Source: Balanoglossus misakiensis
Taxonomy: Eukaryota; Hemichordata
NCBI GenBank assembly: GCA_040954595.2
Contig: CM082595.2
Coordinates: forward strand, 6,386,001-6,450,000
Direction: 5' to 3'
DNA length: 64,000 bases
How positions within the stretch are numbered: position 1 is the first letter of the stretch; every line of letters starts with the position of its first letter. The notes under the pieces are model-generated. The model saw only the letters and a program-made list of their open reading frames with translations. It did not search any database and had not been told where the DNA came from. The position numbers and the translations under genes are program-made. This document shows positions 12,801-24,679 of the stretch, piece after piece.

Positions 12801-15567
12801 CATCAGGGGATATTGTTCATATTCATCATTATGTTAAAGAAACATTTGAACCGGCAACTGAGTCAAGAGAAGTTACATGACTGGTAGCTGTTCACCTCAA
12901 CACCAAGCTCATCTTAACCATCGAAAACGTTACAAATATCCACTGTCAATACTGTTTATACTATTTAACTGAACCTCCCTGTAAAAAACGAGCTAAATAT
13001 TGATATTATCCCAGTAATTTTTCAAGCATTTCATTTTAGTCCATTGTGACCGAATCCTGTCCATAGCTTCAGTCGCCAGACTTTTGTCACTAGATTTTTT
13101 ATAACAGTTTTAATAATGTATGACTTGCAAGTGTCCTTGGAAATTCATTCTATGACTATACTAGTATAACACAGCAGCTCATGATATGTGGACATGGGCT
13201 CTTGCAGTAGTCAATGTCATTTGAGTCTGCTCAGTGTTAAGAATAACTTCAATATGAAGAAAGGCAATAGAGTTCCTGTCCTATATGACATCCATGCAGA
13301 GACTTATACATAGTGATAACTTAACACCATGCGACACGATGTCTAGGGTCTGCAACGGAACAGAAAATCGACTGTCGTCCCTGAGGGGCTAAGGTGATCC
13401 TTGTCAGAGAAACTTCCATGAAGAATTGATGAAACAATTTTATTTGTCAGATTAACTTCTGTAATATTCAGAATATGGTCAAAAACCTGATATAACGTTA
13501 AACGGAATGTTGTCTCTTTGAGTTGGACTTTGCTGAAAACAATGCAAGGCATTTTATAGAGTGAATACTATTGTATTTCCAACATTAGCAGTTCACAAAG
13601 AAATAATATAATATAGGAAAAAATGCACATAAGCAATATAAATAGCCTGAAACACGTCCACGATAAAAATCAGATCGCACATTGCTGTGACGTCACTGTT
13701 TAACCGCTTATACCAAATACTCTACGTTAAAATGAAGTTGTTTGGTCTTTTATGAAAGTTTCTTGTCAACTGAAGCTGAGTCATTGCTGACGTAAAGTAT
13801 AACCACATAAATAGCTGATTGAAGTCGACTTATCTTGTCTGTTTGACAATTGTCTAAGCCATACCATGAAGTTTTATTCTGGACATTATTTCAGTTTGTT
13901 AAATAAATGATCATGCTCTTGTTAAAAATAATAGCATCGTCGAAGTAAGGCATGGCCATACATTATTCCATACAACTCTTCAAATTTTATTCGCTTGTAC
14001 AGATACACACCACATCGTTATATTGCACATCTGTGGGCATGGAAGAGTTTTTATATCCGCTATGATGATGGGCTAGAGAATTGTAGACTCTGACAGTGGT
14101 GGCGCTCTTTTCTATAATTAGACTGTGAGTAGTCTGGTTATTTGCATCCAGGCAGTGACGCATTTTATGATTCATGGACATTTTCTTTCAATTTACATGT
14201 TGATTTGTTTGACACTGGAAAAGAATCGTAGAAAATTATACTAACTTATGCATTAAAACATCCTCATAGCCTCACTTGAATGTAGTCACCTGCATTGAGC
14301 TGGGGACAGAAATGTATATGTATGTTTACTAGACAAAGTGAATCTTACCCGGCTAGTACTTACTTCAAATAGCATAAACATGGGGGAAACGCTGGCAGGA
14401 TGTTTTCAGGTCTAATACGGGCACACGCACACAAAATGTATGACATCAAAGGTAGATTACACTAGCGAAAGGTAGAACTATGTTTCTGCAAGGTCTACCT
14501 TGCAGTAGTTATCTGTCTGGGGCCATTCAGACTAGTTGAACTTAAATGGTTATAATGCACAATTCAGTAACACAAAACATAACAATGCAGAGAGCTATAT
14601 TTTAACAGATATGAAAAGTGATTGAAGCGAGAGTTGGCTATCTTATTGTTCCCCTACCCTCAAGTATAAACACAATTTAATGCCTGTGGCGTTTATTGAT
14701 TCATTAATTCCTACAACATGCATAATTCGTCAACCATGGATGTGCTCAGTCCAAGAATACACCTGTGTTTACGTAGGGTACCATGCCTTCTTGTCAAATA
14801 CCATGAGAAACTCTAGCCTGGCCGACGAAAATGGTTCCATATGGTCTCGGTGGGATAAATTTAGATTGTTCGGTGTTGAAAGCACGTTGTTACAATTCAT
14901 TATGCCTCACTTTACCCGATCGACATTAAGAGCCAACACGTGCAGTACCATCTATTTCATCAATGTAAGTAAATGCTACGAATATTTGTGTGATGCAGAC
15001 GGAGAGAGAGGAATGTGGATATTATCCACACTGTCATGCAAGCTAGTATGTTTTGTAGTTTCAAAAGGTCGTTATTACTTTCTGTAATGGTCCTCTGACA
15101 ATTACAACACAATTCCTTGTAAAATGGAAGTATTATTCCTTTTCGTTTGATGCATCACGTCGTTTCTGCAAACGTTTGTTTAACCAAAGGACAGGAACAT
15201 TGCTCTTGAAATTGTTACATTGTATTCACCAGACGACAGGAGGTTGTTACTTAGGTTTACTGTATATGTCTGACGTTTTGCATTGATGCACTTGGGTACG
15301 GTGGCTTTTGAACTGTCTCACAGACTACAATGCTGTAGGTCTGCACTAAAAGTGTTGTACATATTATTTGCCCGCAATTAAATTTCTGTTCTCCAAAACT
15401 TCAATATGTTGTTCACATCATGGTTATTTCCAAACCAATTTCTTTGGAATTATTGCCTATGCCTAAATGTACATGTATACTTTTTGGCCATGCTTCCTTC
15501 ATATCATTTGATTGTTAATTTATAGCAATATGGCAGGTTACGTCAGTCGTCTATTTTTTGTTTATAG
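6861..15567. other. Long intergenic stretch, no supported gene
   Basis: No coding exon or RNA gene could be supported. A 135-codon open frame at 14680-15087 has a GTAAGT inside it but lacks a convincing acceptor or any recognisable motif. Three perfect CRE palindromes (TGACGTCA) lie at 10807, 12439 and 13688. A non-coding 5' exon of the gene starting at 15588 is expected somewhere upstream of 15567 but could not be placed. Confidence 0.45.
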
Positions 15568-15587
15568 TTGACTGTGTTCTCCGGAGG

Positions 15588-16346
15588 ATGAATTTGATAT
15601 ATGGAGCTGTACTGCTGGTGGCATTGTCACATGTCGCTGTGTACACTGCACCCGTGAATGACGAACTGCAGTCCATGTCTGATAGTATGCGCATGCTCTT
15701 CGGCGAGAGAGTCGGCCAGATAAAAGCAAAGCTGCGATTGGCGAGAGACGTCGCACCCGATGCGGACGCCCGTCTGTCGGCGGTGATTGACTCCATCAAC
15801 GAAATCTCAGATTCGTTTGATGAGTTGAGCCGGGCCGGCCGAGAGGTTGGGGCTCAGGAAGAAGAACAAGAAGGCACAGAGGAACCAGAAGAAGAAGAAT
15901 ATGAAGGCACAGAGGAACCAGAAGAAGAAGAACATGAAGGCACAGACGAACCAGAAGAAGAAGAACATGAAGGCACAGACGAACCAGAAGAAGAAGAACA
16001 TGAAGGCACAGACGAACCAGAAGAAGACGAAGGCACGGAAGAACCAGAAGAAGACGAAGAATATGAAGGCACAACACTGGAACCAGTAGGAACACCAGAA
16101 ATCCACGAGCACTACTTTGTATATCCGACTATAGAAGATTTTGGGCCCCACATACCTACACCGATTCGAATCGTAGTTATACTGAGAAAATTCTATAGCC
16201 TGCTTCACTCCCCTGCCGGCTTGTTTCTAGCAAGGGAGGGTGAACTGGAAGACCTGCTGGAGTTTCTGCTTGAGGCTGTTGAAAATGTACGCGAGACTTT
16301 CGAAGATCTCCAAGAGGACGGCATGGGAGATTTCCGCCATTGGTAG
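15588..16346 (+). CDS. Secreted acidic repeat protein, 252 residues
   Basis: A single open exon. A polypyrimidine tract and TTTATAG acceptor end at 15567, so there is probably an upstream non-coding exon, and the ATG at 15588 is the natural start. Residues 1 to about 22 (MNLIYGAVLLVALSHVAVYTA) form a clear signal peptide. A helical, charged, cysteine-free region follows. Then come about five tandem copies of an 11-residue acidic unit, EGT(E/D)EPEEEE(H/Y), with two degenerate copies after them. The C-terminal domain of about 80 residues starts hydrophobic and beta-like (PIRIVVILRKFYSLLHS), becomes an amphipathic acidic helix (LEDLLEFLLEAVENVRETF) and ends GMGDFRHW. There are no dibasic sites with amidation glycine, so it is less peptide-hormone-like than its neighbours. 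A calcium-binding extracellular or granule protein is possible. I do not recognise a family. Confidence 0.75.
   Translation: MNLIYGAVLLVALSHVAVYTAPVNDELQSMSDSMRMLFGERVGQIKAKLRLARDVAPDADARLSAVIDSINEISDSFDELSRAGREVGAQEEEQEGTEEPEEEEYEGTEEPEEEEHEGTDEPEEEEHEGTDEPEEEEHEGTDEPEEDEGTEEPEEDEEYEGTTLEPVGTPEIHEHYFVYPTIEDFGPHIPTPIRIVVILRKFYSLLHSPAGLFLAREGELEDLLEFLLEAVENVRETFEDLQEDGMGDFRHW
15870..16064 (+). repeat. 33-bp coding tandem repeat (acidic EGT(E/D)EPEEEE unit)
   Basis: Four near-identical 33-base units start at 15870, 15903, 15936 and 15969, followed by a 27-base unit and a 36-base unit. GAAGAAGAA tracts within each unit make replication slippage likely, so copy number may vary between individuals. 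Confidence 0.85.
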
Positions 16347-16596
16347 CTTGATGATACCACTGTATATTGATAAGTAGATAATTGGAGTTTCCAATTTCTA
16401 ACCTGCCTCATTGATTTACAGATATATGACGCACATGTGGTACAAAAACTAGGCTTCTGGTTTGACTCAATGCACGGAATGATAAAGTAGCTGTTTTTCG
16501 CTATATTTTGCTTTAAAGTGGTTTTAGTATAAGTGTATAGAAGATAATGAATTTTAATCTTTAATGGGACAAAACAAACAAAATACAGATTATGCG

Positions 16597-16602
16597 AATA
16601 AA
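16597..16602 (+). terminator. Polyadenylation signal AATAAA of the acidic secreted protein gene
   Basis: AATAAA lies 251 bases after the stop codon, with GT-rich sequence (GGTCCTTCTGGTTGTAGGG) 15-30 bases downstream, as expected of a cleavage and polyadenylation site. Confidence 0.6.
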
Positions 16603-18406
16603 TGCGTTGGTCCTTCTGGTTGTAGGGTTCCCTGCAGTCCTGATTCTTCTACGGTCTGTGATGCACACATCCCTCAACTCTAAGCTACGGTGTTCCAGCA
16701 CCCTAATTAATTAAAATTACTAAAGCTCTGCACTCTCTATATAGTTCACATCCTTGTCAGGGTGTTGAACATTTACATGCAGCAGCCAGTTCAAACCCTA
16801 TTGTACTCATGTATCAGAGAAATTGGTGCACTGCTCTCTAAAATTCTTAAATCGGTCTTCTGGTATAGTACTGACAATATTTAGAAGAAAAAGGGACAGG
16901 ATAACTACCTGGGCTTAAAGGCAAAATAGATTATTGTTTTCGTGAACTACTGTCTGTTTACTCTTCATCAGTTTGTCTATCCATAGACTTCGTTTGTGAC
17001 AGCTGAAATTGGTAGACCATGTAACTTAAAACCAAACAAATATTCTGTCACCTAAGAATCACAGATTGTATGGGCTGTCACAACCCTCAAGTGTATGTGC
17101 TCTAATTATGCGTCGCCGTTAAAACCATATGCTGAAGAGTTTCCGCTCAGCCCATACGGTGGCCACAAATAGAAAATGGCTAACAGTGGCTGGCGGTTAG
17201 AGATAGATGAAATTTTATTATCTGCTGGGGAAAATACATTCTGCAAAGTATTAATCAAATGGGCGGGAATGTATATGTATTCTGATTATATTGTTTGGAA
17301 TCACCATTGAATACAGTTGCTGTAATTATTTTACCATAGTATGTGTAGTTGCACACTTCTTTTTATTGCTGTAACTGTATAGTAACAGTTATTGACTATA
17401 TAATGTGAAATTTCTGGATTGAACCTTATCACCAATAAATATAGCTATGCCATTATCATTGCGCAATGGAATTCTCTGTGTCTACTGTACGCAATCACAC
17501 AAATAAGACCAGAAGGGGTACACTCAATGGGAGGTGCTGAATCATGGCTAGCGATGTGGATAGTATTTGTTCTGAGGAATCTGATGAGATTGTCCACGTA
17601 ATTCTTCATCACATTCGCCTTTAGCACACCACTTCCTAACAAAGTGCATTGGTCCAGGTCTTAACTATAAACAATTCAAAACATAAACGACACAGGGGGA
17701 CATACCTGTATTTATGGCCATAATGGTTTATGTTTTATTTATAGAAACCAGGGAGATTGTTTAGTTTAGGCTCGTATGTGCAAAGTAATATTCATACCTT
17801 TAGTCGGTGTTATGACAGATGTTATCACTAAAATAATTTGTGGCCGCATGTTTGCCGTATGGTTTCGCAATCCACTACCATTAATATATGGAGACTCGAA
17901 TTTCGCTTGTAAATACATTGTCCACATGGTGGTAAAACATCTAAGCATATACAGGTGTGATCAAACACTAACGAAACCACAAAGTCACCTAAAACCATTT
18001 GTCTGTCTGTCTATCTCATTGTCTACATACACTGTATCTATCAATCCATCTATCCATCCATCCATCCATCTGTTCATACCTACCTGCATATTCATGTGTT
18101 TTCTCCTCAATGAAAATAACACAGAAGCAGTAAAAACGAAAGAACCACCATATACTTATGACGTTAGGTAGTGGCGCTAGGTATTTCCAGTTTATAACTG
18201 TGCCCTTTCTCATTGGAATTCAAGACATAAGGCAAGACTCACCGAGTTAAATTTCGACGACAACTGAGAAATCTGTGTTCAACTCACTGCACTCTGGACA
18301 TATTGGCAATAATTTGGTTGAGTTAATCATAGTGCATAATATTGTTCTCACGTTCATGGCATTCTAGTACAAGGCTATGAGCATTGTCCCCATATAGATG
18401 TGTGAA
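16603..18406. other. Intergenic region between convergent genes
   Basis: The acidic-protein gene (plus) and the DLFWKT-precursor gene (minus) converge here. A short (CATC)n run lies near 18045-18073. No exon seen. Confidence 0.5.
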
Positions 18407-18412
18407 TTTATT
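18407..18412 (-). terminator. Candidate polyadenylation signal of the DLFWKT-amide precursor gene
   Basis: AATAAA on the minus strand about 375 bases beyond the stop codon at 18785. It is one possible signal. A GTGAGT donor-like site at about 18774-18779, just after the stop, leaves open an intron in the 3' untranslated region. Confidence 0.35.
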
Positions 18413-18784
18413 GTTCGTGGTAGTACATAAATTGCCATGCCACATGCTTGCATTGCTTTTACAGTATAGTTTAATGTCTATAAAATTAATGTACACTTTC
18501 TTAGTAGTATTACAATTCTAATTAAAGGTAGGCCATCATCTTACAAATGAATTCGTACCCTGGGTCGGGCGTGGTGTTCGAAAATGTGAATTGGTTCAGT
18601 TTCTTTAGTTTGAATAACACTGACAGCAGTGCACTTCATGGAAAGGGCAGTGTCTGTACTCAAGTCCGGAGGGTTAACTTCAATAAATTAGGGTGAGGGT
18701 TGGCAGCTCCTTTGTTGAAATTCAACCTGCTTCTATTACACGGCAGTCATCAAGGATCAATCCAAAACACAACTCACAGGGCGG

Positions 18785-18813
18785 CTAGCGACCCGTTTTC
18801 CAGAAGAGATCTC
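18785..18813 (-). CDS. Last coding exon of a neuropeptide-like precursor: DLFWKT-amide
   Basis: A TATTTTCACATTGCAG acceptor opens the exon at 18813. The C left over from exon 2 (phase 1) joins GA to make CGA, Arg, so exon 2's terminal Lys becomes a Lys-Arg cleavage site at the splice junction. The exon then encodes DLFWKTGR and a TAG stop at 18785-18787. Prohormone convertase cleavage after KR, carboxypeptidase removal of the final Arg and amidation through Gly would yield DLFWKT-amide. FWKT matches the tetrapeptide core of vertebrate somatostatin, but there are no cysteines here and this is probably coincidence. I know no family with this peptide. Joining to exon 2 across a 1.4-kb intron is inferred from phase and from the processing site it creates. 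Confidence 0.7.
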
Positions 18814-20214
18814 CTGCAATGTGAAAATAATACTAATTGTCATTAATTATGAAAGTTAAACACTCAGTGCATCACGATAGCTTTCTGACGATATCCATTT
18901 CCTTGTAGCTGATGCAGTGCCACGATTTGAAACATTCCGAAACATGCCGGCGACATATTCCGCGCCAAAATGAAATATAATCCCAGTAAGGCACCGTATG
19001 GTATTTGTATCGTTTTCTAGAAAAAACGAGTGGGAATTGCTTTCGTAGAGTCGTGTATAGGAAATATGACACTAGTGCTGTAACATTATAGTTTACCAAA
19101 TATGTTTTGCCGTATACATATTTCCACAAATGGAATCACCCAGCATATTGCAACATTTTAAAACATTTACACCAAACACGTTCGATGGGAGTACCCCCTC
19201 CCCCCTCGGGAATTTGCTGTGGTAGGTCTACTCGCGTTACTACGTTCTCAGAGTAAGCATGCTAATTTTATTTTCAGCGTTTTGCAGGCATGCAAAGAAT
19301 AAATGAACATTTATCAATTCTCTGTGAAAACCAAAAACACCAAAACGTCAATAGCTGCCGTGACGATTCGTACCACAACATTGCAGCATTGTAGTGGTAC
19401 AGGTTTGAAAAATTCCAAATTTAAGGGAAAATGGACATTGATTTTTTTAAGCTGAAGGGAACCTGGGCGGTAAATATTGTTAAATATAAACAATAACTTA
19501 AAGTAGTTTGAAAGAAGTATGGAGGAGACTTCATAATTAACATATTTGACAGGTGCAACACATAATTTGTTGGCCACCTGCGCTGCACAAAGTGCTTTTG
19601 TTTCGTCGACAGTTTCAAAAGGAAATTGCTCAATGCAGTGCGGCGAATTCTGTAGTGTGCTTGAATTATAGACGAGTAAGTGTTGGTCACATGACACTTA
19701 AGTTAAACAACAGATAGCGTCTCCTTCGCAAACAATATAGCAAGTGTTAAGGAGAACGTTGACATTTGACATTTAATTGCACTTCATGAATTCCAAAGAA
19801 TCTTGAGGAAAATTATTTCGGAAATTACATTTCCGATTTCAGAACGACAGTACAGGTTGGCACGGGAAAATATTTAAACCTTTTTCTTTGCAGGGAGGGT
19901 GCATTATGGACATTGTTTGAGACAATTACTGGGGAAAAGTCTCAAATTAAAATGTTCAGCCGAAGGAAATAAATGCTTTTATTGGTTGCATGTCCGCACG
20001 TGTACATTTGTCGGTAGCAAAATCACATCAGTATTAATAAGGCATGTTTACGGTCGACAACATACATCTCTATTAAAAACGTTAAACTCAAGATTCTGTA
20101 AATTTACAACATGATCAATCATGCAATGTACTAGCATATAATGGTGTATCTAATAGCTTTACGAAGTAACAAAAATAGTGATTGTTTTGGTGATAATACA
20201 GGTTTTGAACTCAC

Positions 20215-20379
20215 GCTTGTTCAGGATTTCATCTTCATCGTCCAAGAGTGGTGCCTCGATACCTTCAACTTCGATTGCTGTCTCCAGAGCAACCAGGTTT
20301 TCGGCCAGATCCTCTGAAAGTCCACGTATGAGCTGCACCTCTTGCCTCAATGATGCCACGGCTGCACTGAAATCTTCTC
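20215..20379 (-). CDS. Middle exon of the DLFWKT-amide precursor (acidic spacer)
   Basis: The 165-base exon has a CTGTTATTTCAG acceptor at its upper end and a GTGAGT donor at 20214, with phase 1 on both sides. It encodes an amphipathic helical stretch (ASLRQEVQLIRGLSEDLAEN, then LVALETAIEVE) followed by an acidic tail (APLLDDEDEILNK). This composition is typical of the discarded propeptide in small neuropeptide precursors. Other frames are closed. The final codons AAC AAG plus one C are what allow the Lys-Arg site to be completed in the next exon. Confidence 0.8.
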
Positions 20380-20570
20380 CTGAAATAACAGGGCATATGG
20401 AGGTGCTATTGTGACCGTTTTCTCACAGAATCATGGCGTGAATCTTTCCCAAATCTCTTTCCATCATTCAAAATCTCTGAATCTAAAAGTTTCTTTTGAA
20501 CTATGTTTGTGCTAGATGTTCTCACTTACCGGGGTACTTATAAAAATTCTCATATAGATGGAGAGGAGTT

Positions 20571-20652
20571 TAGAGACAGAGAGAATGAGGGAGAGAGAGA
20601 GTGAGGAGGGAGGGGGGGGGAAGAAAGAGAGACAGTGAAAGAGAGAGAGAGA
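20571..20652. repeat. GA-rich low-complexity tract with a G run
   Basis: Alternating GA purine tract interrupted by a run of nine G, inside the first intron of the DLFWKT-amide precursor gene. Confidence 0.8.
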
Positions 20653-20801
20653 TGCTAAATTGAGTCGATGACTTTAAAATGACATGATAGCAATGACAAG
20701 ACAAGATGTTTTAGACAAGGAAACACAGTTTCGATGATAGGAAACCGCATCCAATCATGGCTTTGAAAAAATTACTAGCCACAATTTCATTTACCACTTA
20801 C

Positions 20802-20898
20802 CAGACAGGACTTCTCGTTTTGTTTTTGACGTTGCAAATGTTGACGTTACACACAGTGTGCTGATAATCCAGCAAACAAGCAGTTTTGACGGCCCCAT
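20802..20898 (-). CDS. Signal-peptide exon of the DLFWKT-amide precursor
   Basis: The ATG at 20898 opens MGPSKLLVCWIISTLCVTST, a signal peptide probably cleaved at FA/TS near residues 22-23. SKTKR follows, a dibasic site that would separate the signal region from the EVLSGEDF propeptide. The exon ends at 20802 after one base of a codon (phase 1) with a consensus GTAAGT donor, matching the phase-1 acceptor of the next exon. With both downstream exons the complete precursor is 96 residues, a normal size for a single-peptide neuropeptide precursor. A TATA box lies 88 bases upstream. Confidence 0.8.
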
Positions 20899-20985
20899 CT
20901 TTTCACGAGTCTTAGCCTAGGTTTCCTTAAAAGATGCTTAGGGCATTAATTCTTCAAAAGAGACACAGAAATGCAAACGACCAGC

Positions 20986-20992
20986 CTTTATA
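20986..20992 (-). promoter_or_regulatory. TATA box of the DLFWKT-amide precursor gene
   Basis: The minus strand reads GTTATAAAGGCTGG. Initiation would fall near 20955-20962, giving a leader of about 60 bases. An octamer-like ATGCAAAC (the POU-factor consensus is ATGCAAAT) lies at about 20971-20978 on the plus strand, between the TATA box and the predicted start. Confidence 0.6.
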
Positions 20993-20999
20993 ACTTACT

Positions 21000-23707
21000 A
21001 CAGTAATGAGTATGGTAATAACTAATGAGTGACACGCTGTGTTCAATTTGTAACTTATTTATGCAACAGGGATTCTTTTGTTCTAAATCACTTCACATGC
21101 AAATCTGAATCGCCAATGCGACTTAATTTCAGCTGAACAAAACACCTTTTAATCATTCTATAGGTTATCAGGGTGTTATAATTATCAATAATTTAAGTGT
21201 AGGGTTTCTCCAGGTGGAAATCATAATCAATGCACAACAGTGTGCAGAATTATTTAAAAGATAATTTCCACTTTAGCCTTCTTGAAAATCATGAAAATCT
21301 GGTTGTTTCCCCTTGCATAAATATGGGCGTTAAATCCAATAGTAACAGCGGAGGTGTAAAGGAAGAATCATGAAAGTTGTCCCCCTCCCCCCTTATTACC
21401 AAAAATCTCAGCTTTTCTATATTGTATACATGTATATATCAAGGGCTGATTATTTAAAACAAAACATAGATTACTTCGTTTGAAAAGGGCATGCTGGTGT
21501 TTTCCTTCATACAAGCGTTATTTTCGTCACGTGTTCATGAATTGAAATGTGTTTGTTTGTTTGTGATGAGTAAAGTCTCGTCACCTGGTGGGTTTTGAAA
21601 AAGCACCAGGTGCATGATCCTCTAAAGAATGCTCGTCTAAAGGGGCTTTCTTAGTATTGTCTGGCGGTACCCCCAGGTAGTTCGTAAAAATAAATATGGC
21701 ATATAGGAGGTCAGGAGCGTGGTTTAACATTATAGCGATGAACAGGTGTATTTTCACGCCTTCTGTAGTTGATATGTGACTTTCCGTGTACAAGTGTGAC
21801 ATCCTTTAGCTTGACAGGCAGCTTTCCATCCTACTGTGTGAGAACTATGCGAGTTTCAGTGACGCAAAACCACCCTGACGCATTTGGCAGCGCATTTGCA
21901 GTTAGTGGCCTGGCGGTGGAGGGGAAGTCCGAACGCCCGAGGTCGAGTAAGTACAGTATCAGGAGGTAGAGAGCAGAACAAGTTGTCCAAAATCCATGAA
22001 AATGATCTTGTAAAGTCATGTCACCGAACGAAACACATAGTCAATAAAATTGTCATCTGGAGATAACAATAGGCCATGTTATGACCCTAGAATGACCTCC
22101 CATCTTGGTTGGCAGCAGCATACATCATTTGCATCCTTATGTAACAGAGAAAATTCTGTTTTTGTCCTTGTAGAACTAGCTTCAATGATGCACAAATTCA
22201 ATAATATGTGGTTGTTTGTATACTAGAGTTTAAACTCGAAATGGTATATTCATGCAAACGAAATGCCAGGATGTACATGTGGCCATTTCCAAATTCTGTG
22301 GTCATTTGGTTTACATGTATGGCAGTCTAGCGCCCCCATGAGACGCTTCGAGCAAACTTGGCTTGGTGGCATTATTCACGTGCCGTGTTCTGTAGATTAA
22401 AATGAGCGATTGATCTGGTATTTAATAACATTCATGTGCCTATGAATTCCAGTTTTGTTAGTATTCTGATTCGTGTCTTAATGTGGATTTTTTTCAAAAA
22501 ATGTCATCATCACTTTGTTACACAGAACGTCTCGGCAGTAAGCGACATTTGATCACTGCTTTGGTAGAGACAGGGTTGGGAATGATAAAATTGCAGACAA
22601 CTATATTAACTGGACACACCTTATTTGCTACAAAACTTCACTTGTTAGTATAAATAGCGCCACCTACAGCCAGTAGTGATAGACACATGTGTTTCATTTT
22701 TTATTCCTCTGCAAAACAGCTGGGCTTATGTCTGTGTTATACGGCACCACACCTAATTAATAAAATACGAGATTTACAGTGTTGTTCTTCCTTTGATAAG
22801 CTTGTGGGCACAATTTTCATGTTAATTAGTCAAGTAGAAGACCTTTTCTTTAACACTGTCAAAATATACTATTGGTAAATATTTAAGGTTCTGGAAGATC
22901 ATCCAACGTACGATTTTTAGCTTAAGTTTTGTTACCCGTTATTGACACAAAGCCAATTTTTCTTGAGTCACACAGCACATAATATAAGAGAAAAAGTTCT
23001 GAGTAGTGTGAGGGTTGATATTCACCAAAGACGAAATGCAAAAACTACAAAGAATAATTTCTGCATGGCAAATGAAATAGTAAAGTGCTGTTACTTGCTG
23101 CCTGGAAAGTGCACAGCAGCCTATAAAGATGCACAGTTGGGTGAAAGTAAACGTGACTAATTAGTTTGTTGCTTGTAGTTGCATGAATAGTATGCAACGT
23201 CGCCTTTCAGTTCACGGACAATGCACATCGACTTGAGCTCTTGGCGTTTAATCTGTTATAATGTCTTCCTGCCATGGCCTACAAAAATGCTCAATGAAAG
23301 GCTGTATCTGTCAGGCACGTGGTGGTCTAGCTACAAACGCTAATCAACGCCCAAGAAACAAGTTTCACGTCATGCAATTTGGCCTGAGTTACGGTTATGT
23401 ATATGAGACATATCATTTGATTGGATGATTGCCATCGAGTGGGGATTGAAATATCTCTTCGATAATCAGTGAACGTGTATGCATGGTTTCCCCAACGTTA
23501 AAAATAACTAGAATTCGAACTTAGACATTTCACTAAAACCCAGTAATCCATTAGCATTCACATGAACTATCTAACTTTATTGTTAGTTCCATCAACATCG
23601 AAATTGCGCTACTGTGTTCAAATGTCATTTATGAACTATATATTGTTCCTGCTTTAATTCAACTCCAATTTTCTAAAACGCATGTTCAAATTACATGCTT
23701 TCACTCC
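21000..23707. other. Intergenic sequence upstream of the DLFWKT-amide precursor gene
   Basis: No gene supported. A TATAAATAG at 22651-22659 precedes a 63-codon frame starting at 22687, but the leader would be only a few bases long and the product looks random. Confidence 0.45.
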
Positions 23708-23957
23708 AGTCTGATTAAAAGTAGATGTCTCTAGCACGGCGACTTACACGGTAATATCTGGTGCTGTTGCCTTACACTACATCTGACCAAACCCCCCATA
23801 GAATGTTGCGTGCATATCTCACATTCCAAAACAATCTGATTGAAATCAGATGTAGTATACAGCCACATCTACACTTGTAGTATGGACAACAGCACCAGAG
23901 AAAACTGTGTAAGTATAGACATCACTGCATTCTACATCTGACTTTAATCAGATTGAC
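23708..23957. mobile_element. Inverted-repeat element, about 250 bp (MITE-like)
   Basis: The two ends are imperfect inverted repeats of about 80 bases: the left arm contains TCTGATTAAAAGTAGATGT and TCTGGTGCTGTTG, and the right arm contains the complements (CAACAGCACCAGA and ACATCTGACTTTAATCAGA). The centre contains another palindromic copy of the motif, AATCTGATTGAAATCAGATG. There is no coding capacity. Fold-back structure and size fit a non-autonomous DNA transposon. Confidence 0.6.
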
Positions 23958-24648
23958 TTTCACTCAAACCTAAACATGATGTTTGTGGGGTGAATACAAT
24001 CAGATCAACTCATTTTATTACACTTGGGTTGTTTTCAATGAGCAAGCGAGCAAATTCTCTGTGAAACTTAACTGACTGTAACATTGTCAGGGTAAGGTAA
24101 TATAATCTGTAGATTTAACCCTTTTAGGCATAAACCACTATATAGGAGTAAAATTGGGTATGTAATCAGTAATGTCTGACATAATAAGAACCAGACACAC
24201 ATTAAGCAGCGAGTGATAACATTGCCTGGAGGATTAAATGGTCAAAATAGCGTGAAACTATACGTCTGCAAGTCAAGACATTTTGGAAATTCGGAACTGA
24301 TGTACCCATAATGGAATGGTTCATCAGTTAACAGCAAGTCAGGAAAAATACATTCACAGCCAGTGATTATAATAACCATACCCTAATGATATTTTAACAG
24401 GTTAGAAATGTATGTGCCATATATTTTACACTCCCAACGAAGCCCTTGGTATGAACAAATATCAATATTGCCCTTTGCTGGTACATTGTATTTTCTTATA
24501 TCATGACTGTTTTAGTTGAATTTGGAACACATACATGCACCTGTGTAATTTGTATTGTGGATTGATTAAACATTAAACATTTTGTTTGATATCTAATACC
24601 GGTATGTGTGGTTGCTATTGTTTTATCAACTGTCCTGGCTGTTAATGG

Positions 24649-24679
<31 letters not shown>

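Noticed and set aside
14680-15087. 135-codon plus-strand frame
   Set aside because: No recognisable domain, signal peptide or acceptor. A frame of this length can arise by chance in 64 kb.
15847-16095. Alternative frames across the acidic repeat (KKNMKAQ, SSSGSSVPS and Leu/Phe-rich versions)
   Set aside because: They are shadows of the repeat. Only the EGTEEPEEEE frame joins to a signal peptide and a non-repetitive C-terminal region.
18793-18805. Reading FWKT as evidence for a somatostatin-family hormone
   Set aside because: There are no cysteines and the peptide is only six residues long; a four-residue match is insufficient.
19550-19650. Minus-strand stretch reading NSPHCIEQFPFETVDETKAL
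   Set aside because: The acceptor is plausible but the donor (GTGGCC) is poor. It would fall in the intron of the DLFWKT precursor without matching its phase convincingly.
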